Positions 45,578 to 54,414 of a stretch of DNA of 64,000 nt are shown in pieces (the stretch's first letter is position 1; each line of letters opens with the position of its first letter). The stretch covers positions 62,001 to 126,000 of the forward strand of contig NZ_PCNZ01000007.1 of assembly GCF_002975175.1 (NCBI RefSeq), read 5' to 3'. The DNA comes from Bacillus sp. MYb209 (GTDB lineage: Bacteria; Bacillota; Bacilli; Bacillales; Bacillaceae_G). The notes beneath the pieces are model-generated. The model searched no databases. It was not told where the DNA came from and saw only the letters and a list, made by a program, of their open reading frames with translations. The translations under genes and the position numbers were made by a program.

Positions 45578-46087
45578 ATGAGCGTAATCGAACATAAAAA
45601 ACAAGCTCCAAAAGAAGTGCGTTGTAAAATCGTTACGATCTCTGATACACGTACGAAAGAGACGGACAAGAGTGGTCAACTACTACATGAATTGTTAAAA
45701 GAAGCAGGGCATACAGTGACTGCTTATGAAATTGTAAAAGATGATAAAGAAAGTATTCAGCAGGCTGTGTTAGCTGGTTATCATAAGGAAGATGTGGATG
45801 TCGTGTTAACGAATGGCGGAACTGGTATTACGAAACGTGATGTAACAATAGAGGCAGTGTCGGCGTTATTAGATAAAGAAATTGTTGGATTTGGTGAATT
45901 GTTCCGCATGATTAGTTACTTAGAAGATATCGGAAGTAGTGCGATTTTAAGTAGAGCAATCGGCGGTACAATTGGACGCAAAGTAGTCTTCTCGATGCCA
46001 GGGTCTAGCGGAGCAGTTCGTCTTGCGATGAATAAATTAATTTTACCGGAATTAGGTCATATTACATTCGAGCTGCATCGCCAATGA
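45578..46087 (+). CDS. moaB: Molybdenum cofactor biosynthesis protein MoaB
   Basis: A 169-residue MoaB/Mog-fold protein with TISDTRTKETDKSGQ near the N-terminus, LTNGGTGITKRDVT and SMPGSSGAVRLA. It adenylates molybdopterin ahead of molybdate insertion. RBS AAAGGAAAG. Its stop overlaps the mobA start (ATGA), so the two are coupled. Confidence 0.96.
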   Translation: MSVIEHKKQAPKEVRCKIVTISDTRTKETDKSGQLLHELLKEAGHTVTAYEIVKDDKESIQQAVLAGYHKEDVDVVLTNGGTGITKRDVTIEAVSALLDKEIVGFGELFRMISYLEDIGSSAILSRAIGGTIGRKVVFSMPGSSGAVRLAMNKLILPELGHITFELHRQ

Positions 46088-46674
46088 AAATTGCAGGAAT
46101 TGTATTAGCTGGCGGACAGTCTAGTCGTTTTGGAGAGCCGAAAGCATTAGCAACTTGGCGCGGGAAAACATTTATTGAGCATAGTATAGAGGCATTGAAA
46201 GAAGTTGTTACAGACATTGTTGTAATCAGCCATCCAGCGATTACTAATAATCTCTCGCATATACTGCATGTACCAGTTGTAGAAGATATTGCGCTGTATA
46301 AAGGAAACGGTCCGCTTGCTGGTTTGTTAACAGGCATGGAATTCGTAGATGCAGATTGGTATATCGTTGCACCGTGCGACACACCAAATGTTTCGAAAGA
46401 GTGGGCGATGACATTTATAGAACGAGTAGATGAAGCGTATGAAGCAATTGTTCCATTGGTGGAGGGGCGGAAACAACCACTTTTAGCATTGTATCATCAC
46501 CGAGCAAAAGAAAAAATAGAGAAGTTATTAAAAGAAGATAAGAGAAGTATGCAGGGGCTATTATCTCATTGTAATACTCAGTATGTTACGGCAGAAGAAA
46601 CACAGCTGTCGAATGGGTTATTTCTTAATGTGAATACAAAAGAAGAATATAGCCAATTACAGAATAAAAAATGA
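46084..46674 (+). CDS. mobA: Molybdenum cofactor guanylyltransferase MobA
   Basis: A 196-residue nucleotidyltransferase with the N-terminal GIVLAGGQSSRFGEPKAL signature, NGPLAGLLTGM, and the metal-binding APCDTPNV. It attaches GMP to the molybdenum cofactor to make the bis-MGD form. Overlaps moaB by four bases. No molybdoenzyme or molybdate transporter lies in the window. Confidence 0.95.
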   Translation: MKIAGIVLAGGQSSRFGEPKALATWRGKTFIEHSIEALKEVVTDIVVISHPAITNNLSHILHVPVVEDIALYKGNGPLAGLLTGMEFVDADWYIVAPCDTPNVSKEWAMTFIERVDEAYEAIVPLVEGRKQPLLALYHHRAKEKIEKLLKEDKRSMQGLLSHCNTQYVTAEETQLSNGLFLNVNTKEEYSQLQNKK

Positions 46675-46837
46675 ATGGGGAAGAAGGAAATATATAATGG
46701 AGAGTGAATTGCTGAAAATATATGAATAACTTGGATTCAAAGTATTATCTTCTACTGGTAAAAAACAATTATGAAATTGATTCATGTACATCTTTAGTTC
46801 TATACGATAGACATAGAATATATTTACAATTATAACA
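46675..46837 (+). other. Intergenic region after mobA without a recognisable gene
   Basis: It has a GAAGGAAATATATA stretch before an ATG at 46697 that opens only ten codons (MESELLKIYE), and an overlapping 37-codon frame from 46722. Both are short and of unusual composition, perhaps remnants of a decayed gene. Confidence 0.35.
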
Positions 46838-46966
46838 TTTGATGGGTGGCGGAATGGAGAGGCCTGTTTTATACTAATATTGTGTCACCCCTTCTAAGGG
46901 ACAGTGCACAGCCGGTGATTGGCTAATGGGAACCTTCTCATTTTGCCAGTGCCGGTTTTTTAGTAG
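46838..46966 (+). ncRNA. Candidate structured leader RNA upstream of the kinase-protease module
   Basis: A region with GATGGGTGGCGG..., the hairpin CCCTT/AAGGG inside GTGTCA...CAGTGCAC, the hairpin AATGGGA/TCTCATT, and a long closing stem CCGGTGATTGGC with GCCAGTGCCGG followed by T6. The ordered nested stems and terminal T run look like a cis-regulatory RNA with a terminator. It does not match the riboswitch classes I checked by eye (TPP, SAM, glycine, Moco, cobalamin, ykkC, ydaO, M-box, crcB). A bcr1-like element now separates it from the kinase gene. Confidence 0.45.
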
Positions 46967-46978
46967 ATAATGATGATA

Positions 46979-47137
46979 ATTAAGTGAAACTATAATCAGT
47001 GGGGGTTTTGTTCATCCCCTACTGATTATTAGCCTTCACCAATCGGGCGTTTACGGGCAGCAGGGCTCCCACCTAACTTCTTTGCTCCAGCTGAATTTTG
47101 AGGTGGGAGTCTTACTGCCCGCAAATAGCGGGATAAA
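46979..47137 (+). mobile_element. bcr1-like repeat, copy 3
   Basis: 159 bp, with ATTAA at the left edge (46979-46983) and ATAAA at the right (47133-47137). It has the longer first-hairpin loop (TTTTGTTCAT) shared with copy 4 and differs from copy 4 at about five positions. It ends 21 bp before the histidine kinase start and has the same orientation as the module that follows. Confidence 0.88.
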
Positions 47138-47158
47138 TTTTTTGAGGGAGGGATCGTT

Positions 47159-49018
47159 TTGAAAAAGATAGATTTTACTTCTATGAGAGAGCAAGTAGCT
47201 AGTTTTTATATTTATTCTATCTCTTTTCTTGGTTTAATTGCTGTTATCATTTCCTTATTTTTAAGTGAAATGCCTTCTCATCTTATACTGCTTTTGTTGT
47301 TAATTATGTTTATGGGAATTACTGAGTATTTTCCTATCCGCATTTGGAGAGGGGGAATCACACTCAGTCTTACGCTTATTTATACAATGAATTGGCAGTT
47401 TGGAATACATATAACTGTTGTTTCGTGTGTGTGTGTGATGTTAAGTATCCAGTTGCTTCGCCGCTTACCTATGCAAAGGACAGTATTTAATTGTGCGCAA
47501 CTTGCTCTTAGTATCGTATTAGCAGAATGGCTTTCCAGTGAATGTTTCTCTCTTTTTATTTCTGGAATGAATCTTTCAGTTTTATATGAAAAATTCATAA
47601 TTTTGTTTTTATTCAGCGCGTTTCTTTGCCTTTTTAACAGTTTATTTTACGATCTTTTAATCATACTTCTTCCTCAGCCCTATCCGCTAGAAGAGTGGCG
47701 TAAAAAAAATATATTAGTACTCTGGAGTTTGAGTTTTTGTTTATTTTATTCTTCACTTATACATATTTTAGATTACCGATATCGCGGAGTGATGGATGAA
47801 ATCATGGTTCTGTTCTTCTTTTTCCCACTTGTAGCAATCTGTATCATTAGCTCTTTCGTTAGACAAATACGGGTGGAAAAAGAACGATTATATAAGCTTT
47901 TTTCCATTACGACGGAATTAAGTCATGGATTATCTGCCGGAAACTTACAGCAGATGAAACAATCACTGAAAGGATTCCTAGGAATACAGGCATATGTTTT
48001 ATGGGCAAAAGATGAAGAGAACTGGACACTTTTATTAAAGGATGGAAAAGTACGTCATGATATTTCTAATTATTCTGACCTGTATAAGGAGTTTGAAGAG
48101 ATATCAGAAACTGTTGTTGTTACTGATTGGAAAACAGGTATGGCTCCAGGAGATGAAGTGTTTGAAAATACTATGCGCTCTCTTGTATATTTACCTCTTA
48201 AGGTAAATCATGAATTAGTTGGAATGTTTGTGGCAGGGAAAAGCAGGAGTGCGAGTTTTATTACTGAAGATGTACAAACTTTAGCTACGTTTGCCAATCA
48301 ATTAGGCAGCTTGCTTAAAACGCGGACACTCGTCTCTGAACAGGAAAAAAGAACGATTTTAGAAGAAAGAAATCGAATTGCTCGTGAAATCCACGATGGA
48401 ATCGCACAAGCATTGGCCGGAGTGATATTTCAGATGGAGTCAGCTCAGAGAAAATATGCAGATCGACCAAAGGACATGCAGCAAGTGGTAGATACAAGCA
48501 TAAAAAAATTAAGGAAGAGTTTAAGTGAAGTTCGTTATTCTATTTATGCTTTAAAGCCATATCCAACACAAAGATTAGGACTAAAACAAGCAATTATAAA
48601 TAAAGTTCAATCCTTAAAACAAGAATATGGTCTAGCCATTACATATCATGAAAGAGGCCGTTCTCGAAAACTTAGTTTTACGAAAGAACGAGTCATCTTC
48701 GATACTTTGCAGGAGAGCTTGCAGAACATTATAAAGCATGCAAAGGCAGACAAAGTTGACGTTTTACTAAGCTATCAACGGGAGCATGTACTTTTAAAGG
48801 TAAAGGATAACGGAATTGGCTTTTCTCTTTTTGAATCTATGATTAAAGCAAAGCATGAGCCGCATTATGGTATATTACATATGAATGAACAGGCTGAACA
48901 GCTTGGGGCTGCCCTTCAGATTGATAGTTCAGCAGGAAAAGGTACAGAAATCACATTGTTAATTCCAGATTCAGAAATGGGGGAGGAGTATCATGATTCG
49001 AATATTAGTAGTGGATGA
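47159..49018 (+). CDS. GAF-domain sensor histidine kinase (NarX/LiaS class)
   Basis: A 619-residue kinase: about seven membrane spans (residues 15-235), a GAF-like domain (about 250-395), a HisKA_3 dimerisation domain with REIHDGIAQALAG (phospho-acceptor His412), and a HATPase domain (QESLQNIIKHAKADKV, DNGIGFS, HYGILHMNEQAEQLG). The HDG form of the H box is the NarX/DegS/LiaS class. TTG start with GAGGGAGGG seven bases upstream. It overlaps the response regulator by 26 bases and so surely works with it. The signal is unknown; a membrane or intracellular ligand is possible. Confidence 0.9.
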   Translation: MKKIDFTSMREQVASFYIYSISFLGLIAVIISLFLSEMPSHLILLLLLIMFMGITEYFPIRIWRGGITLSLTLIYTMNWQFGIHITVVSCVCVMLSIQLLRRLPMQRTVFNCAQLALSIVLAEWLSSECFSLFISGMNLSVLYEKFIILFLFSAFLCLFNSLFYDLLIILLPQPYPLEEWRKKNILVLWSLSFCLFYSSLIHILDYRYRGVMDEIMVLFFFFPLVAICIISSFVRQIRVEKERLYKLFSITTELSHGLSAGNLQQMKQSLKGFLGIQAYVLWAKDEENWTLLLKDGKVRHDISNYSDLYKEFEEISETVVVTDWKTGMAPGDEVFENTMRSLVYLPLKVNHELVGMFVAGKSRSASFITEDVQTLATFANQLGSLLKTRTLVSEQEKRTILEERNRIAREIHDGIAQALAGVIFQMESAQRKYADRPKDMQQVVDTSIKKLRKSLSEVRYSIYALKPYPTQRLGLKQAIINKVQSLKQEYGLAITYHERGRSRKLSFTKERVIFDTLQESLQNIIKHAKADKVDVLLSYQREHVLLKVKDNGIGFSLFESMIKAKHEPHYGILHMNEQAEQLGAALQIDSSAGKGTEITLLIPDSEMGEEYHDSNISSG

Positions 49019-49631
49019 TCATACTGTTTTGCGTGATGGAATTCGAAGTATATTGGAACTCGAATCTGATATGCGAGTAGTTGGAGAAGCTGTTTCTGGG
49101 GATGAGGTAGTAAAGAAAGTGGAAGAGTGTAGGCCTGATTGTATCTTAATGGATATTAATTTACCAGGGAAAAATGGCATTGAGGCTACATCACTCGTGA
49201 AAGATCAGTATCCGAACTGCCGCGTTCTCGTATTAACAATGTATGAACATGATGAATACTTGATGGCTGCTCTTCGGGCAGGTGCAGATGGTTATTTACT
49301 GAAGGATTCATCATCCGAGCAGGTAGTGGCGGCAATCCGAATGGTATTACAAGGAGATTCTGTGATTCATCCGCGTATGACTAAAAAGTTGATTACATAT
49401 CATCAGCAAACGAAATCAGAATCAAATGAAAATGAACTAACAGAGCGTGAAAAAGAAATACTGTTTGAATTGGTCAAAGGTTTTAGCAATAAGGAAATTG
49501 CTGAAGCTCTATATATCAGTGACAAGACAGTTAAAATCCATATTAATAAGATTTTCAGAAAACTAAATGTGAAAAGCCGTTCACAAGCAGTCATATATGC
49601 TGTTCGAAATCAGCTTGTTCCATTTTCTTAA
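48993..49631 (+). CDS. NarL/LuxR-family response regulator
   Basis: A 212-residue regulator with a receiver domain (VVDDHTVLRDG, phospho-acceptor Asp in DCILMDINLPG, LTMYEHDEY, LLKDSS) and a C-terminal LuxR helix-turn-helix (LTEREKEILFELVKGFSNKE, KTVKIHINKIF). GGGGGAGGAG precedes the ATG, which lies inside the kinase gene. It is the cognate regulator of the kinase and probably controls the protease immediately downstream; no operator could be defined. Confidence 0.94.
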   Translation: MIRILVVDDHTVLRDGIRSILELESDMRVVGEAVSGDEVVKKVEECRPDCILMDINLPGKNGIEATSLVKDQYPNCRVLVLTMYEHDEYLMAALRAGADGYLLKDSSSEQVVAAIRMVLQGDSVIHPRMTKKLITYHQQTKSESNENELTEREKEILFELVKGFSNKEIAEALYISDKTVKIHINKIFRKLNVKSRSQAVIYAVRNQLVPFS

Positions 49632-49644
49632 ATGAAAATCATTT

Positions 49645-49706
49645 AAAAGAACTACCCTGTGTTTTATTATTTTACTCAAAATAATAAAACACAGGGTAGT
49701 TCTTTT
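49645..49706. terminator. Very long (29-bp) perfect inverted repeat after the regulator gene
   Basis: Arms 49645-49673 and 49678-49706 pair perfectly around ACTC. The right arm ends in TTCTTTT, so it acts as a terminator, but it is about twice the usual stem length. Confidence 0.85.
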
Positions 49707-49873
49707 GTACTATACGGTATAGAACTAATAACTAAAAAAATATTACTTTTTGATAATTTTCAGAAAAGTTTAAATTTAATAAGATAAGAAAGTAGAGTCG
49801 TAGTCTAAAAGCCTCGGAAATTTATGTTATGCAATGACTACAGATACAAATAAATTTAGATGGGGGAACTTGT

Positions 49874-52800
49874 ATGAAGAGAGGGAAATTTGGAAGGGTT
49901 CTTACAGGAACTTTAGTTACTGGTATGCTATTGTCACAAGGTATTCCGTATAATGTATTGGCAGAAAGCGCGGTTGAACTGAAGCCAGTTGATAATGCGG
50001 AACAGGTACTAATGAATCTGTCTCCAGAACAAAGAAAGGCGTTGGAACAGTTAGATGTAAGTCCTAATTTTACGATTTCACCTGATATTGATTCTAATAG
50101 TCCTGAATTAGTTAACGTTATCGTGGAATTCAATCAAGCTCCAGCAAAAATTGAAGTGATGAAACAAGCGGCGAAAGGGAAGAAAATAGCTACTACTACT
50201 GCGCAAGCAAAAGTAGATGAAGAGCATAAAGTGTTCAAACAACATGTCGAATCCTTAAAATCGAAGAAGGATGCCGGCACTTACGATACAAAAAAAGTGA
50301 AAGTTACACGCGAATATAAGAATGCGATCAACGGTGTAGCTATGACTTTACCTGGTGTGGCAGTGCAGGAGTTAATCCAATCCGGAGTCGTAAAACGTAT
50401 TTTTAAAGATTACGAAGTAAAAGTGGAACCTCCGGTAGAAATGAAGGAAACAAAAGAAACAATTCAGCCAAAAATGGCGGACAGTATTCCGCAAATTGGC
50501 GTGGACAAGCTTCATGCAGAAAACATTACGGGTAAAGAGATTAAAGTCGGCGTTCTTGATACAGGTGTTGACTATAATCATCCTGACTTAAAAGGTGCTT
50601 ATAAAGGCGGGTATGATTTTGTAGATAACGATGCAGATCCGATGGAAACGACATACGAGGACTGGATAAAAGCAGGTAAGCCAACATCTCCTGGTTATGT
50701 GTATTATACAAACCATGGTACACATGTAGCAGGAACGATTGCAGCTCAAAAGAAAAACAATGCGGATTATGCTGTGAAAGGTGTAGCACCTGATGTAGAT
50801 TTATATGCTTATAGAGTATTAGGTCCTTGGGGCGGAGGTAATACAGCAGGAATTCTTGCTGGAATAGATAAAGCGATTGCAGATGGTATGGACGTTATCA
50901 ATATGTCACTTGGTGCGCAGACTAACGATCCGTTATATGCTACTTCTGTCGCGACAAATAACGCTATGCTTTCAGGTGTGGTAACAGTTGTTGCCGCAGG
51001 TAACGCCGGACCGAACGAAAAAACTCTCGGTTCCCCGGGAACGGCAGCTCTTGGCATTTCAGTAGGAGCAAGTGATGTTTCTATGTCCATTCCTACATTC
51101 AGTGCAAGTGCAGCGAGCGAAAAGTTTGAAAACATGCAGTTATTAGGTAAAGATTTTCCTGATAAGTTAGAAGATTTGCAAGGACAATCCTTACCGATTG
51201 TATTCGCGGGATTGGGTAAACCAGCTGATTTTACGGGGAAAGATTTGAACGGAAAAATTGCGCTGATTCAACGCGGGGAAATTACGTTTGATGAAAAAAT
51301 AAAAAATGCTAAAAAAGCCGGGGCGAAAGCGGCTATTGTGTATAACAATGCCGATGGACAAATAACCACCTACTTAGGTGAGGGGGTAGATTTTATTCCA
51401 TCTTTCCGCCTATCAAAAGCGGATGGCGAGCGATTAAAGTCACTAGGTGAAGTATCTTTCAAATTCGAAACGCTGAGCAATACAAAAACGGAAGGCGATC
51501 ACTTAGCTGATTTCAGCTCCCGTGGACCGGTAAATGGAAATTATGATATTAAGCCGGATGTAGTCGCTCCGGGTGTGTCAATTTTCTCTACCGCACCGGA
51601 ATATATTAACGATCCGCAGGACGGTACTAATTATAGCAATGCATATGTACGCTTGTCTGGTACATCTATGGCTACTCCTCACGTGACAGGTACAGCAGCA
51701 TTGATTTTGCAGGAGCATCCAAAATATACTCCTTTCGATGTGAAAGCGGCTCTTATGAATACATCCGATGATTTGAATGGCAAGAATTCTGTATACGAAG
51801 TGGGTGCGGGGCGTATCGACGCGTATCAAGCTGTTCATACGGACACATCCATCAAAGTATTGGACAAAACAAAAAATATTGAGAATGGAAATATTGTTGA
51901 AATTGATGAACAAACAGGATCTATTATGTTCGGCAGACATTTTAAGCAAGGTGATAAACCAATTGAAGCGAGTAAAAAAGTGACGGTCCAAAACAACGGC
52001 AAAGAAGAAAAATCCTTTAAAGTAGAAGTGGAGTATCACGATGAACGTACAGGTATTCAAGATGCAGTGAAGAATGGTGTACAAGTTGAGGTACCGGCAT
52101 CCATTACAGTAGCAAGCGGACAATCACAGGATCTGGAGCCGAAAATTACGATTCCTGCTAGCGCTAAGACAGGCAGATACGAAGGGTATATCCATGTGAC
52201 TAATGCGAACAATCCGGCCGAAACGTATCAAATTCCATTCGCTGTCATGGTGACGGAAAAAGGATTTGAATATATAAAAACGACTAAACCATCCGTAACA
52301 AATATGACACCTTTCTGGCAATATTTAGAACCTATGGTTCACGGAGTAATGAAGTTGAATAGCCCGATGAAAACAATCGATGTGCTTGTTAAGGACAGTA
52401 AAACAGGAAAAGCTGTAGGTTTTATAGGAACAGCGAATACTAGTAAATTACAGACAGACGTAGAAACTTTTCTTCTAGGAGTATTCAGTGGTACTGTCTA
52501 TCCATTTACAAATGATCCTTCCAAACCGATTGGCGATCTTCCTGTGAAGCTTCCGGCAGGCGATTATACACTAGAAATGGTTGCGCACGATGAAGAAGGG
52601 AAATCGTATGTTGTAGACAATCCGCTTATCGTGGATAATACAGCACCGGAAGTAAATATGGACAAAAAACCGGGTGTAATCGAGGTCAATGACTCCATGT
52701 TTACAGTAGAGGATGGACAAAAAGCGGTATGGCTGCATGGAACAGCTAAAGATTCGACGGTAGATGTATTAAAATCAAAAGGCTTAAACTATGATCAATC

Positions 52801-54031
52801 ATCCAACACAATGGGTTACTCTGCAAATTCTGGATTCATAGATGGATTCTTCCCAGTCCAAGCGAACGGAGATGTGAAATTTGGAATTGAGGAAAGTGAT
52901 ATTGCAACAAATCCTTTACGTTTGACTTTGACTACGTTTGATATTGCAACGGCAATGGAGAAACAAAACTATGTTTTCGTAAAAGAAGGTACGGAATATA
53001 CGACTTCTAGTTACGATAAGAAAGATGTGAAAGTTGACGATAACGTTACGATGACACTGAGTCTCAATAATGTGAAGCAGCTTGCATCTGGAGAATTTAA
53101 TGTCGAATTCATAAAAGACTTGTTTAAGTTTGAGAATGTGAAATTGAACAATGCGGCAAGCGAGTATGCGAAGGACAAGGGCTTGGAAGTATCGCTGCAA
53201 GAACCTATGGTGACAGAAGGAACTCACACTAATACAGTGAAGGTCGGCGCATCTATGAAAGGGAATTCATTCAGCGGTATGGATGGAGATATGCCTTTTC
53301 TTGATGTAACGTTTAAATTAGTAAGTGATGCATATTTCGATAATGTTATCGGATTTAATGTACAACAGGCGTCTTATATGAAAGCTGGACAAACAGCAGC
53401 TACTGCCATTCCTTATTTCAGAACAGAAAATTTTAATATCATTCCAACGCATTCGAGAGTGCAGGGTTCCATCTCCCCAGAAGGATTTTTGATTGAGGTG
53501 GATGGGCAAAGTTCGTATTTGAGAAAAGAGGATTATACAAAAATCGGTGCCCAAGTATATGTGCTGTCCCCAAGCGGTAAAAAATATAAGGGAACAATTG
53601 ATAATAAAGGATCCTACACCATTCATGGTATCCCAGCTTCTACTGAAGCATACACATTTGTTTTGGATATTCCGGGACATCTCAAAGTGATGAGGAAATT
53701 CATTCCAGGATATTCTGTAAACGGTGAAATGCGCGGGCAACATGTTAGATTAGGTGCTAAAAGTCTTGCAGGGGACGTGAATGGTGATAGATTGATTGAT
53801 ATTCGCGATATGAAAAGTGTAGTAGATGTATACGGTAAGAAGGATGCATCCATCGTGCCGCAAGACATCAACCAAGATGGTGTAGTGGACGAAAAAGATG
53901 TCCGCTTCATTGAGAAAAACTTCTTGCAAAAAGAAGTCGGTGTTCCAGAAGTAGTTAAGCCAAAAGAAACAATTGGTAAAAAAGGACTGGCAGATTTCCT
54001 ACGTCAGATCGGTCTAGAACCGAAGAAATAA
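49874..54031 (+). CDS. Secreted Vpr-like subtilisin (S8) with C-terminal dockerin-like domain
   Basis: A 1385-residue secreted protease. Signal peptide (to about residue 33), an inhibitor-I9 propeptide (about 70-165), and an S8 catalytic domain with Asp229 (GVLDTGVDYNH), His284 (NHGTHVAGT) and Ser598 (SGTSMATPHV); a protease-associated insert sits between His and Ser. Fn3-like and Ig-like regions follow (about 660-970), an unassigned middle, then a dockerin-like pair of calcium loops near 1300-1351 (GDVNGDRLIDIRD, DINQDGVVDEKD). It ends in an unusual KKGLADFLRQ tail with the stop codon inside the bcr1 target duplication. Codon use looks more GC-rich than neighbours. Confidence 0.93.
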   Translation: MKRGKFGRVLTGTLVTGMLLSQGIPYNVLAESAVELKPVDNAEQVLMNLSPEQRKALEQLDVSPNFTISPDIDSNSPELVNVIVEFNQAPAKIEVMKQAAKGKKIATTTAQAKVDEEHKVFKQHVESLKSKKDAGTYDTKKVKVTREYKNAINGVAMTLPGVAVQELIQSGVVKRIFKDYEVKVEPPVEMKETKETIQPKMADSIPQIGVDKLHAENITGKEIKVGVLDTGVDYNHPDLKGAYKGGYDFVDNDADPMETTYEDWIKAGKPTSPGYVYYTNHGTHVAGTIAAQKKNNADYAVKGVAPDVDLYAYRVLGPWGGGNTAGILAGIDKAIADGMDVINMSLGAQTNDPLYATSVATNNAMLSGVVTVVAAGNAGPNEKTLGSPGTAALGISVGASDVSMSIPTFSASAASEKFENMQLLGKDFPDKLEDLQGQSLPIVFAGLGKPADFTGKDLNGKIALIQRGEITFDEKIKNAKKAGAKAAIVYNNADGQITTYLGEGVDFIPSFRLSKADGERLKSLGEVSFKFETLSNTKTEGDHLADFSSRGPVNGNYDIKPDVVAPGVSIFSTAPEYINDPQDGTNYSNAYVRLSGTSMATPHVTGTAALILQEHPKYTPFDVKAALMNTSDDLNGKNSVYEVGAGRIDAYQAVHTDTSIKVLDKTKNIENGNIVEIDEQTGSIMFGRHFKQGDKPIEASKKVTVQNNGKEEKSFKVEVEYHDERTGIQDAVKNGVQVEVPASITVASGQSQDLEPKITIPASAKTGRYEGYIHVTNANNPAETYQIPFAVMVTEKGFEYIKTTKPSVTNMTPFWQYLEPMVHGVMKLNSPMKTIDVLVKDSKTGKAVGFIGTANTSKLQTDVETFLLGVFSGTVYPFTNDPSKPIGDLPVKLPAGDYTLEMVAHDEEGKSYVVDNPLIVDNTAPEVNMDKKPGVIEVNDSMFTVEDGQKAVWLHGTAKDSTVDVLKSKGLNYDQSSNTMGYSANSGFIDGFFPVQANGDVKFGIEESDIATNPLRLTLTTFDIATAMEKQNYVFVKEGTEYTTSSYDKKDVKVDDNVTMTLSLNNVKQLASGEFNVEFIKDLFKFENVKLNNAASEYAKDKGLEVSLQEPMVTEGTHTNTVKVGASMKGNSFSGMDGDMPFLDVTFKLVSDAYFDNVIGFNVQQASYMKAGQTAATAIPYFRTENFNIIPTHSRVQGSISPEGFLIEVDGQSSYLRKEDYTKIGAQVYVLSPSGKKYKGTIDNKGSYTIHGIPASTEAYTFVLDIPGHLKVMRKFIPGYSVNGEMRGQHVRLGAKSLAGDVNGDRLIDIRDMKSVVDVYGKKDASIVPQDINQDGVVDEKDVRFIEKNFLQKEVGVPEVVKPKETIGKKGLADFLRQIGLEPKK

Positions 54032-54186
54032 AGTGAAACTATAATCAGTGGGGGTTTTGTTCATCCCCCACTGATTATTAGCCTTCACCAATCGGGCGTT
54101 TACGGGCAGCAGGGCTTCCACCTAACTTCTTTGCTCCAGCCGAATTTTGAGGTGGGAGTTTTACTGCCCACAAATAGCGGGATAAA
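54028..54186 (+). mobile_element. bcr1-like repeat, copy 4
   Basis: 159 bp flanked by perfect ATAAA duplications (54028-54032 and 54182-54186). The TAA stop codon of the protease gene (54029-54031) lies within the left duplication. Nearly identical to copy 3 in sequence and orientation, so the two copies enclose the kinase-regulator-protease block as direct repeats. Confidence 0.9.
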
Positions 54187-54414
54187 AGAAGGTGTCTTAG
54201 GAGCGGCTGCTGATAAAAGAGGGAGAAATATCATCTTCTGTAAATATCGATAGTCGCTCTTAAATAAAACGAGAAGTTCTTTATTAAGAATTTAGTGACT
54301 ATCTTAGAGGTAAATCTAAAAGACATCAGATAAGGAAACAATTCGTTTTTACCTCATAAGGACTTATCAGCTGTTTAATAGTTTAGATATTATAAAAATA
54401 GGGGGATTGTTAAA
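54187..54414 (+). other. 228-bp leader upstream of the CalY-like gene
   Basis: No ORF. It contains GATAGTC/GACTATC arms (54249 and 54296 regions) that may pair and a run of direct short motifs; it should hold the promoter for the CalY-like gene. No clear sigma-A boxes at standard spacing. Confidence 0.4.

Noticed and set aside
46722-46835. 37-codon ORF after mobA
   Set aside because: No good RBS and no recognisable motif; noted only as possible gene debris.
51578-52123. Long antisense ORFs across the protease and other genes (e.g. 6347-6757, 51578-52123)
   Set aside because: They mirror real coding sequence, have Cys/His/Ser-rich low-quality translations and no RBS.
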